Origin: Methanoregula sp.
GTDB lineage: Archaea; Halobacteriota; Methanomicrobia; Methanomicrobiales; Methanospirillaceae
Direction: 5' to 3'
DNA length: 5,130 bases
Assembly: GCA_028711405.1 (NCBI GenBank)
Contig: JAQTSH010000142.1
Location: 1 to 5,130 of the forward strand
Positions 1 through 4,999 of the stretch are shown here, piece by piece (the stretch's first letter is position 1; each line of letters starts with the position of its first letter). Position numbers and translations under genes: made by a program. The notes beneath the pieces are model-generated. The model was given only the letters and a program-made list of their open reading frames with translations, did not search any database and was not told the origin of the DNA.

Positions 1-422
1 AGATCAACGGAGCGATAGAATCGATCCGGGATATCACCAAACAGAAACAGACCGAGCAGTCACTTCTGGAGAGCGAGGAGAAGTTCAGGTTCATCTTCGA
101 TACCCAGAAGAATGGTATGCTCATCATTGACGCAACGACCCGTACCATCATCGATGCAAATGCTACCGCAATACGATTGATTGATATGCCGGCAGACCAG
201 ATCATCGGCAGGGGGTGTCACACCTTTATCAGTTCACAAGAATCGGGAATGAGTCCTGCGACATATCCCTGCCACCCTGACGGAAATGCATACGGCACAC
301 TCATCGATGGGAAGGGCAGACAGATTCTCATCACAACGGACACGACCGAGGCGACGATTGGCGGGCGAAAGATCCTTATCGAAACATTTGCGGATATCCC
401 TGAGCGAACTACGGCGGAATAA
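1..422 (+). CDS. C-terminal part of a multi-PAS sensor protein (5' end outside window)
   Basis: The open frame enters from the left edge (first full codon at 3) and gives 139 residues before TAA at 420-422. The first ~20 residues (GAIESIRDITKQKQTEQSL) are the typical end of one PAS domain plus its linker. A second PAS domain begins at SEEKFRFIFDTQKNGMLIID and runs to ETFADIPERTTAE, the usual 'E-F-DITER-AE' PAS ending. The protein stops exactly there, where methanogen sensors normally continue into another PAS or a kinase core, so this end has no output domain. From my knowledge of this PAS subgroup, the segment after GRGCHTFI usually carries a C-P motif and a second Cys-Pro. Here the positions read SSQESGMSPATYPC, so those cysteines are lost or shifted. 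PAS domains are cytosolic sensor modules, but the ligand cannot be told. The protein may be a naturally short sensor or a truncated kinase, and the missing N-terminus prevents a decision. Confidence 0.85.
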   Translation, partial: INGAIESIRDITKQKQTEQSLLESEEKFRFIFDTQKNGMLIIDATTRTIIDANATAIRLIDMPADQIIGRGCHTFISSQESGMSPATYPCHPDGNAYGTLIDGKGRQILITTDTTEATIGGRKILIETFADIPERTTAE

Positions 423-520
423 CACCCCAAGCCTGATCCGAAACGACCGGATAATGTCAATTCCCGGATCGGCAAAAATTTCAGATACGGCGGATATCTC
501 ATCCGGTGACGAGCATAACC

Positions 521-558
521 TATCCCGGTTTTTTATGCAACGGGCGATACTGTTTTTT
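521..558 (+). terminator. T-tract transcription terminator after the PAS gene
   Basis: Two runs of six T lie at 529-534 and 553-558, about 110-135 bases downstream of the PAS gene stop. Archaeal termination commonly relies on T-rich tracts, often in tandem, without needing a strong hairpin. The hairpin at 436-452 lies upstream and is not directly followed by a T-run. Position and strand fit termination of the PAS transcript, but this rests on base composition only. Confidence 0.4.
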
Positions 559-635
559 CGGACATGACACTCGACGGTTATCGTTCTTTCCCGCTACCCC
601 GTTAGCATAAAAATCCGTCTGTAGGTAATTTCATT

Positions 636-997
636 ATGTATTTTGGCTCTTCTCCAATTTTAGGAAGAAATTTTTTAGAAAGTATTCCATCTCAAAAATC
701 CAGGAAATATGCCATTAGCCCTATGAACTTCAGCCGCTCAAAGGCGGAGGCATCCTCTTTACTGCCTCACCGTACCGAGGTGAGGAGGAGCACGACCCGA
801 AGGGTGAGGAGCGAAGGGTGGAGCAGTGCCCCCCCGTAGCGACGAAAGTGCGGAGAAAATTTGATGAATTTAGGAAGGCACAAAGGTTATCTCACTCACA
901 AAATTTTTTAGCTGAAAAACGGTCAGAATTTTCGGACTCAAAAACCTCAATTCTACAGAATTTATCAAAATATGGGTTGAATCAGCCTTTTTACTAA
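636..997 (+). pseudogene. Putative small gene split by a frameshift, unknown function
   Basis: Two overlapping open frames look like one interrupted gene. Frame 3 starts at ATG 636 and reads MYFGSSPILGRNFLESIPSQ and on to ISPMNF. It then continues in a Ser/Arg-rich stretch to TAG at 837-839. Frame 2 is open from 719 to TAA at 995-997 with no ATG of its own. It reads ELQPLKGGGILFTASPYRGE, then EEEHDPKGEERRVEQCPP, then KVRRKFDEFRKAQRLSHSQN, and ends LSKYGLNQPFY. A one-base loss near 728-734 would join the two into about 120 residues. The frame 2 part is charged (Glu/Lys/Arg-rich) with no signal peptide or membrane segment. I do not recognise a function. There is no Shine-Dalgarno before ATG 636. 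It may instead be non-coding repeat DNA that happens to be open. Confidence 0.3.
733..823 (+). repeat. GA-rich block with short hairpins and a 14-bp-period direct repeat
   Basis: This block differs sharply in composition from the AT-rich DNA around it. CCTCACC (765-771) and GGTGAGG (779-785) form a perfect 7-bp stem with a 7-base loop. ACCC-GAA-GGGT (795-805) forms a tight 4-bp stem with a GAA loop. CGAAGGGTG occurs twice (798-806 and 812-820), a 14-base period. A weaker CCGC/GCGG pair lies at 734-737 and 744-747. It could be part of a dispersed repeat or a structured RNA, or simply the Glu/Arg-rich coding part of the frameshifted frame it overlaps. Confidence 0.45.
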
Positions 998-1033
998 TTT
1001 GATGTCATCCTAAATCGGGAGAACCTGTATTTT

Positions 1034-1175
1034 TGTGCCCTCCAGTGCACATGGGGGGTTAACATGAAAATCGGTATGCCGGTTTTTATCACAGCTTGCC
1101 TGCACCAGAACAGTTCATCGGGTTTTAATCGTTATCGGACCATGCGGCAACAGAACGAAGATGCCCGGCAGGCAA
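1034..1175 (+). other. Inverted-repeat-rich stretch, possible structured leader or ncRNA
   Basis: Three complementary pairs fall within 142 bases. TGTGC (1034-1038) pairs with GCACA (1047-1051). AAAATCGG (1067-1074) pairs with CCGGTTTT (1079-1086) around a TATG tetraloop, 8 pairs including one G-U. TTGCCTGC (1096-1103) is perfectly complementary to GCAGGCAA (1168-1175) across 64 bases. Together these could fold an RNA with two hairpins and a closed domain upstream of the kinase gene. However, the TATA box at 1217 would start the kinase transcript downstream of it. It would then belong to a separate or longer transcript. I match it to no known RNA family. Confidence 0.3.
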
Positions 1176-1210
1176 ACATGTGCGAAACAATACGTTGGAG
1201 TGACATCTGA
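1064..1210 (+). CDS. Doubtful 48-residue ORF
   Basis: ATG 1064 to TGA 1208-1210 encodes 48 residues beginning MKIGMPVFITACLHQNSSSG and ending NMCETIRWSDI. A run of six G at 1053-1058, five bases before the ATG, could act as a poor ribosome binding site. The frame ends only seven bases before the TATA-like box of the kinase gene. There are no recognisable domains, no membrane segment and no family match that I know. The start overlaps a strong hairpin (1067-1086), which argues that the DNA may be structured rather than coding. Chance is the likelier explanation. Confidence 0.15.
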   Translation: MKIGMPVFITACLHQNSSSGFNRYRTMRQQNEDARQANMCETIRWSDI

Positions 1211-1216
1211 ACAACC

Positions 1217-1223
1217 TTTTATA
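1217..1223 (+). promoter_or_regulatory. Archaeal TATA box for the first kinase
   Basis: TTTTATA at 1217-1223 matches the archaeal TATA pattern. Archaeal transcription usually begins about 25 bases downstream, near 1245-1249, which would give a short leader of about 15-20 bases containing the AGGT site before ATG 1264. The upstream purine-rich BRE is weak. Spacing to the ribosome binding site and the start codon supports the call. Confidence 0.5.
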
Positions 1224-1250
1224 CGAGGTTCCCTGATGAATTATCTAAGC

Positions 1251-1254
1251 AGGT
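1251..1254 (+). promoter_or_regulatory. Shine-Dalgarno AGGT that sets the kinase start at ATG 1264
   Basis: AGGT at 1251-1254, followed by TGATC at 1256-1260, resembles the archaeal consensus GGAGGTGATC with an inserted base. It lies nine bases before ATG 1264, a normal spacing. The in-frame TTG at 1255 directly abuts the site and would have no spacing, so the ATG is preferred. ATG 1267, one codon further on, is an alternative. Confidence 0.5.
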
Positions 1255-1263
1255 TTGATCCCG

Positions 1264-3066
1264 ATGATGTTTTTTAAGGTACCCCGCACCATCTCCATTG
1301 TCCTGATCATACTTATCCTCATCATCACAAGCCTCGCACTCTATTCGATCTCATCTGAGACACAGACCACACTAAAGGGAGAGATCCAGAACCGGCTGAA
1401 TTCTGTCGCAAACGTGATGGCATCCCAGATCGACGGGGATACCTTTGTCCAGGTTCAGGCGGGCGAGGAAGAGACCGCCCGGTTCATCGGGATCAGAGAC
1501 CAGCTCTGGCAGGCAAAACAGGCAGACCCGAATCTTCGGGATATCTATACGCTGCGGCAAAACCACGACGTGATCGAATTCGTCGTGGACGGAAATTTTG
1601 GTTTTGGATCCGACTCAAGGCAGATTGGAGCATATTATGGCGCACCCAGTGGACACCTCCTGAGTGCTTTTATACCCGGTGCATATTCAGGGAAGCCGGA
1701 CGAGGCATGGGGGACGGAATTATCCGGCTATGCGCCGATCAAGAACAGTGCCGGAACAATCGTCGGCGTTGTCGGAGTGGATATGAACCGCACCCTTGTC
1801 CAGGCTGAACTGAACCGGATCAACCTCATCATCTTATTGATCGGACTTATTGCGATGATCGCAGTCACGTTCGGCAGTCTTTTGATCGAGAGCCGGCGAG
1901 CGGCGTATGACGACAAGATTGTGGAGAGTGAGAAGAAGTATAAGGATCTCGCAGAGTTGCTACCCCAGACGATCGTTGAACTTGACCTGGAGGGACAGAT
2001 CATCTCAACGAACCGCATCGCGCACGAAACATTCGGTTTCACTGATGAGGAATTTTTAAAAGGAATAAACATACGACAGCTGTTGGTTCCTGAAGACCGG
2101 GAGCGGGTAGAACGAGCAAACCGTGCAATCCTCGCGGGAAAGAGGTGCGGGGGTGTGGAATATACCGCACAGAGAAAAGACGGCAGTACATTTCCCGTGA
2201 TCATCTTCTTGGATGTCCTCATCCGGGATAAAAATACCGCAGGGTTACGGGGAGTCCTGATCGATATCACCGATCGGAAACGGATAGAAGCGGAGCTGGA
2301 ACGCCGGGTCAGAGAACGCACCATCCAGCTGGCAGACACTGTAAAAAAACTGGAGAATGAAGTACAGGAACGCACGCGGGCAGAAGAGCAGATCATCCTC
2401 GCCAACCGAAAGCTCGCGCTCATGAACGATGTCACGTTCCAGGACATCCAGAACAAGGTCACTGTATTACGGGGATATGTCGGACTGATCAAAACCACAA
2501 CCGATGAACACGACCGGTTGCCGTTTGTGGTAAAAGTAGAAGACGTGCTCGCAACCATCCATCACCTGATAAAAAATACGAAGGAATACCAGCAGATGAG
2601 GGTGGATCAGTCCCGGTGGATTCACGTTGAGAAAGAGATCCGGTATGAGGCAGCGCGGATCAGCCAGATGCAGAATATCGCACTGGACATCGATCTCCAC
2701 GGATTGCGCTGCTTTTGCGATCCGCTGATTCACCGGGTATTTTACATCCTTCTCGACAATGCGATCCTGCACGGCAAGCGAGTGACCCGGATCTCGTTTT
2801 ATTGTCAAAAGAAGGATTCGAGTGTCCTTTTAATCTGTGAAGATAATGGCGTGGGCATTCCGGTCCAGCAGAAACCGACAATCTTTGACCGCGTTGTTGC
2901 GGGCGAGGGGAAATTTGAATTATTCTTTGTCCGGGAATTTCTCGGCATCTTCGGTATGACGATCACGGAGAACGGGGAACCGGAAAAAGGAGCCCGATTC
3001 GAGATCACCATCCCACCCGGTGCATACCGGTTCGGAGAAAATGACACGGTTCATAATAACGGGTGA
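1264..3066 (+). CDS. Two-TM Cache-PAS sensor histidine kinase-like protein, probable pseudokinase
   Basis: This 600-residue membrane sensor ends at TGA 3064-3066. Numbering starts at ATG 1264. In order it has: TM1 (~10-30); an extracellular Cache/PDC-like domain (~31-185) with the typical WGTELSGYAPI and VVGVDM end; TM2 (~187-208); a PAS domain (~220-337, ending VLIDITDRKR); a coiled coil (~338-387) with two RVRERT/VQERTRAEEQ heptad stretches; a methanogen-type dimerisation helix; and an HATPase domain (~480-587). The helix reads LALMNDVTFQDIQNKVTVLR, where relatives usually have RHDIxN, so the phosphoacceptor His is Gln393. The N box FYILLDNAILHG keeps Asn499 but has Ile495 where Asn is usual. 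The G1 box EDNGVGIP is intact (Asp527). The G2 region reads GEGKFELFFVRE instead of GxGLGLF. It probably binds an extracellular small molecule but may not autophosphorylate. TTG 1255 would add three residues. No response regulator is adjacent. Confidence 0.9.
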   Translation: MMFFKVPRTISIVLIILILIITSLALYSISSETQTTLKGEIQNRLNSVANVMASQIDGDTFVQVQAGEEETARFIGIRDQLWQAKQADPNLRDIYTLRQNHDVIEFVVDGNFGFGSDSRQIGAYYGAPSGHLLSAFIPGAYSGKPDEAWGTELSGYAPIKNSAGTIVGVVGVDMNRTLVQAELNRINLIILLIGLIAMIAVTFGSLLIESRRAAYDDKIVESEKKYKDLAELLPQTIVELDLEGQIISTNRIAHETFGFTDEEFLKGINIRQLLVPEDRERVERANRAILAGKRCGGVEYTAQRKDGSTFPVIIFLDVLIRDKNTAGLRGVLIDITDRKRIEAELERRVRERTIQLADTVKKLENEVQERTRAEEQIILANRKLALMNDVTFQDIQNKVTVLRGYVGLIKTTTDEHDRLPFVVKVEDVLATIHHLIKNTKEYQQMRVDQSRWIHVEKEIRYEAARISQMQNIALDIDLHGLRCFCDPLIHRVFYILLDNAILHGKRVTRISFYCQKKDSSVLLICEDNGVGIPVQQKPTIFDRVVAGEGKFELFFVREFLGIFGMTITENGEPEKGARFEITIPPGAYRFGENDTVHNNG

Positions 3067-3126
3067 ATGTAATGTGTGGGCAATCCGGCACACCGGCTTT
3101 TTGGGGTGTCCGAACGTGTTTTATGG

Positions 3127-3322
3127 GGATATTGTGCCAGCTATGGATATCTACTATTCATGGGTTCTGTCGCAAACCGCTATGAACACTTTTTAGAGGA
3201 CCAGCCACGCGCAGTTCGTATCGGTATTTTCCAGTTTCCTGAGGATTATTGTGCTGCTATGGATTTCTCATGTCCATCAGCGCTTGTGGCAAACCCGCCA
3301 TGAACACTTGTTTGGAGACAGA
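3127..3322 (+). repeat. Diverged tandem repeat, two copies of about 80+ bp, period ~117 bp
   Basis: Copy A (3127-~3205) and copy B (3243-~3322) share two strong blocks. GGAT(T)ATTGTG..GCTATGG with ATxTCT at 3127-3152 versus 3243-3268 matches in 23 of 27 aligned columns. TGTCGCAAACCGC-type sequence with ATGAACACTT at 3168-3191 versus 3285-3309 matches in 22 of 25. Block offsets are 116 and 117 bases. The segment between the blocks is more diverged. A third partial copy may begin with CTCATGGAT at 3358, and GTCGCACCCG at 3405 may be its second block. In the shared blocks the copies differ by single-base gaps that change frame, so conservation is at DNA rather than protein level, or these are decayed gene duplicates. 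Confidence 0.6.
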
Positions 3323-3427
3323 GAATATGCAGATTTCATCACAGATACGTTTGTTGCTCATGGATGCTCACGTAAAGCACCATCTCACGTAAGATCCAGA
3401 GCCGGTCGCACCCGTGTTTTGTCATAA
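3197..3427 (+). pseudogene. Start-less open frame over repeat copy B, possible gene remnant
   Basis: Frame 2 is open for 76 codons from 3197, just after a TAG at 3194-3196, to TAA at 3425-3427. It has no ATG, and GTG 3251 would give 58 residues. Part reads VLLWISHVHQRLWQTRHEHL, then FGDREYADFITDTFVAHG. Copy A in frame 1 encodes a related stretch, ANRYEHFLEDQ against QTRHEHLFGDR here, which hints that both copies once coded for a repeated peptide. I do not recognise a family. No ribosome binding site supports translation, and it may simply be an open stretch of non-coding repeat. Confidence 0.2.
3367..3392 (+). repeat. Pair of 9-bp direct repeats CTCACGTAA, 17-bp period
   Basis: CTCACGTAA occurs at 3367-3375 and again at 3384-3392. 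A 17-base period is less than two helical turns. It lies about 95 bases upstream of the second kinase start. Removing one 17-base unit would bring the spacing of the putative third repeat copy (3358 to 3405) close to that in copies A and B. A local duplication inside a decayed repeat is therefore an alternative to a paired regulator-binding site. Confidence 0.35.
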
Positions 3428-3448
3428 TCGTTAACTGCGATGGTGACG

Positions 3449-3476
3449 CTATAGATGTACACAGTCAGCGCTGGAG
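3449..3476 (+). promoter_or_regulatory. Start region of the second kinase: GGAG ribosome binding site, palindrome, weak TATA
   Basis: GGAG at 3473-3476 lies seven bases before ATG 3484 and firmly supports that start. It overlaps the end of a perfect 8-bp palindrome CAGCGCTG (3466-3473), which could bind a dimeric regulator or be chance. A second small palindrome, TGTACA, is at 3456-3461. CTATAGAT (3449-3456) is a weak TATA candidate but would start transcription too close to the GGAG. CATAAT at 3423-3428 is a better-placed alternative. The ribosome binding site is secure and the promoter is not. Confidence 0.55.
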
Positions 3477-3483
3477 CACCTGC

Positions 3484-4818
3484 ATGACATCGGTCTGGTC
3501 ACAATGGATTGGTTACTTCGGTGACGTCAAGGTATTCACGATTATCGTAACGGTTTTTTTTGCATTCACGGTCATTTTTCTGGGTCTGATCGAGAATATC
3601 ATGATCATCACCCCCCTCTTATTTTACATCCCCATACTTGTCGCGTCGTACTGGTTTCCGAGGACTGCCGTCCTGTTTGCCATTGTGATCGGCGCGGCGA
3701 ATATTCTCATTGTCGCAGTCTATTCCTATCCCAACATCATGAACCTGACATACATTACGGCAACTGCCAGTTTCTATGTCCTCATCGCACTCTCACTCAT
3801 CATCTCATCCCTCACCCAGAAGATCAAGGCGCAGGAAGCACGGTATCATGAAATTTTCAACCATTCGGATATCGGTATTTTTTTGGTTGAAGGTGTAAAC
3901 GACGATCTCAGGATTGTTGAAGTAAACAGTAAAGGACTGGCAATTTTTGGGTGCTCTCCCGCGCAGATCTCCGGTAAACCTCTTTCGGTCGTGATCCCAA
4001 AAGACCAGTCCCGCCAGTCCATGATGGAACAGATCCGGGCAAACCACCGGTTTTTGATCACCATCTCCATTCTCAACAGAAAAGACGGGACCTCCATCCC
4101 CGTCTTAATCTCCGGGGCACAGATGCCTGACGGTATGATTGTCCTGAATGTGATGGACATCAGCGACCAGAAAAAGATCGAAGAGAAGTTACAGCGTTCC
4201 CTCACCGAGAAGGAGATCCTCCTGCGCGAGGTACATCACCGGGTCAAAAACAATATGCAGGTGATTTCCGGTCTGATCGAGCTCCAGTCCATGCAGATCA
4301 CCGATCCGGAGATCCAACGGCTGTTCCAGGAGAGTCATAACCGGATAAAGACGATGGCACTGATCCATGAGAGCTTATACCGCTCGAATGACTACGCACG
4401 GATTGACTTTGTCTCGTATCTCAATGAACTGACCTCGTACCTGCTCACTTCCTACGGTCGCAGTGAGAAAGAGATCATCATAGACATCCAGCTTACAGAG
4501 ACCCACATGAGCCTGGAACTCGCCATCCCCTGCGGACTGATCGCCAACGAACTCATCTCAAATTGTCTGAAACATGCATTCCCTGACGGGAGGCGTGGTG
4601 TGATCACGATCCGGCTGGAGAAAGAAGGCGAGAACGAATACCGCTTCAGCGTGAGCGATGACGGTATCGGTTTTCCCGCTGACCTTGATATCAAAACCGC
4701 AAAGTCATTCGGGCTCTCGCTGATCAACGGGCTCGTGACCCACCAGATGAGGGGGACGCTCGAACTACGGGGACAGACCGGCACAACGGTCGTGATCCGG
4801 TATCCCGGAATTACCTGA
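3484..4818 (+). CDS. Four-TM PAS sensor histidine kinase, HisKA_2 family
   Basis: This 444-residue kinase has its start fixed by GGAG seven bases upstream and stops at TGA 4816-4818. Four hydrophobic segments (~16-36, 40-57, 61-81, 89-110) with almost no loops make a membrane sensor module. A PAS domain follows (~116-230, RYHEIFNHSDIGIFLVEG to VMDISDQKKIEEKL). The dimerisation/phosphotransfer region has the HisKA_2 signature LLREVHHRVKNNMQVISGL, with the predicted phosphoacceptor His252 immediately before Arg. The HATPase domain (~335-440) is complete: N box IANELISNCLKHAFP (Asn355, Asn360), G1 box SDDGIGFP (Asp393) and G2-like SFGLSLINGL. It should autophosphorylate and pass phosphate to a response regulator, but none is encoded nearby, so the partner is elsewhere. 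The signal is unknown; a membrane-embedded cue and a PAS ligand are both possible. Its length and layout are normal for the family in methanogens and bacteria. Confidence 0.93.
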   Translation: MTSVWSQWIGYFGDVKVFTIIVTVFFAFTVIFLGLIENIMIITPLLFYIPILVASYWFPRTAVLFAIVIGAANILIVAVYSYPNIMNLTYITATASFYVLIALSLIISSLTQKIKAQEARYHEIFNHSDIGIFLVEGVNDDLRIVEVNSKGLAIFGCSPAQISGKPLSVVIPKDQSRQSMMEQIRANHRFLITISILNRKDGTSIPVLISGAQMPDGMIVLNVMDISDQKKIEEKLQRSLTEKEILLREVHHRVKNNMQVISGLIELQSMQITDPEIQRLFQESHNRIKTMALIHESLYRSNDYARIDFVSYLNELTSYLLTSYGRSEKEIIIDIQLTETHMSLELAIPCGLIANELISNCLKHAFPDGRRGVITIRLEKEGENEYRFSVSDDGIGFPADLDIKTAKSFGLSLINGLVTHQMRGTLELRGQTGTTVVIRYPGIT

Positions 4819-4999
4819 TCGTGTCTGCCCCAGGAGAACGCATTGCCATTCCAGGGGTTGTTCCACAATCTCAAAAAAAGCCTGACGACGGCATACATTG
4901 AAGATTTTTTTTCTGCCGCACAGATGAGACCCGGTCTTTTTTCAACCGGTGGGCATCCTCTGATGCAAATTGCAGCACATGCCGGGTTTACCCTCATGA
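4819..4999. terminator. Convergent intergenic region with T-tracts on both strands
   Basis: The second kinase and the minus-strand TPR gene converge here. On the + strand there is an imperfect stem (CCCCAGG at 4828-4834 with CCAGGGG at 4851-4857, one mismatch). This is followed by eight T at 4905-4912, and then six T at 4937-4942 in the loop of a CCGGT/ACCGG stem (4931-4935 and 4945-4949). For the opposite direction, seven A at 4873-4879 read as a T-tract on the - strand. This fits bidirectional termination by T-rich tracts. I see no gene here. Confidence 0.55.

Larger units (their letters stand above)
423..1254. other. Long gene-poor spacer between PAS protein and first kinase
   Basis: About 830 bases have no convincing intact gene on either strand. 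After the upstream stop there is a small hairpin (ATCCG at 436-440 with CGGAT at 448-452), then two six-T tracts. The middle (636-997) carries a probable frameshifted small gene overlapping a GA-rich hairpin and repeat block. Positions 1034-1175 are rich in inverted repeats and include a doubtful 48-codon ORF. The last 40 bases hold the promoter and ribosome binding site of the kinase at 1264. Several AT-rich patches, including two copies of AAATTTTTTAG at 668-678 and 901-911, contrast with the flanking genes. The sub-features are listed separately. Confidence 0.7.
3067..3483. other. 417-base spacer between the two kinases
   Basis: No intact gene is convincing here. The spacer holds a diverged tandem repeat (3127-3322 and possibly beyond), a start-less open frame (3197-3427), a 9-bp direct repeat at 3367-3392, and the promoter/ribosome-binding region of the second kinase. 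There is no clear T-tract terminator after the first kinase: CTTTTTGG at 3099-3106 has only five T. Read-through into the second kinase therefore cannot be excluded, although the distance argues against a tight operon. Confidence 0.6.

Noticed and set aside
286..567. 93-codon plus-strand frame overlapping the end of the PAS gene
   Set aside because: It overlaps the PAS domain in another frame for half its length and shows no domain. It contains no remnant of a kinase core.
2281..2400. Coding repeat in the kinase linker (RVRERT / VQERTRAEEQ)
   Set aside because: It is ordinary heptad coiled-coil sequence between the PAS and dimerisation regions, not a nucleotide repeat.
1728..2558. 276-codon open frame on the minus strand
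   Set aside because: It lies wholly antisense to the sensor kinase, has a Ser/Arg-rich low-complexity translation and shows no domain. It is a shadow of the real gene.
3076..3303. 75-codon GTG-started frame on the plus strand
   Set aside because: It has no ribosome binding site, crosses from repeat copy A into copy B, and ends within the repeat. The repeat copies differ by frame-changing gaps, so it does not behave like a conserved gene.
3127..3322. CRISPR array
   Set aside because: There are only two or three diverged units about 117 bases apart, with no short identical repeats or regular spacers and no cas genes.
4452..4997. 181-codon open frame on the minus strand
   Set aside because: Most of it is antisense to the HATPase domain of the second kinase, its translation has no recognisable domain, and the TPR frame better explains the minus-strand coding at the right edge.
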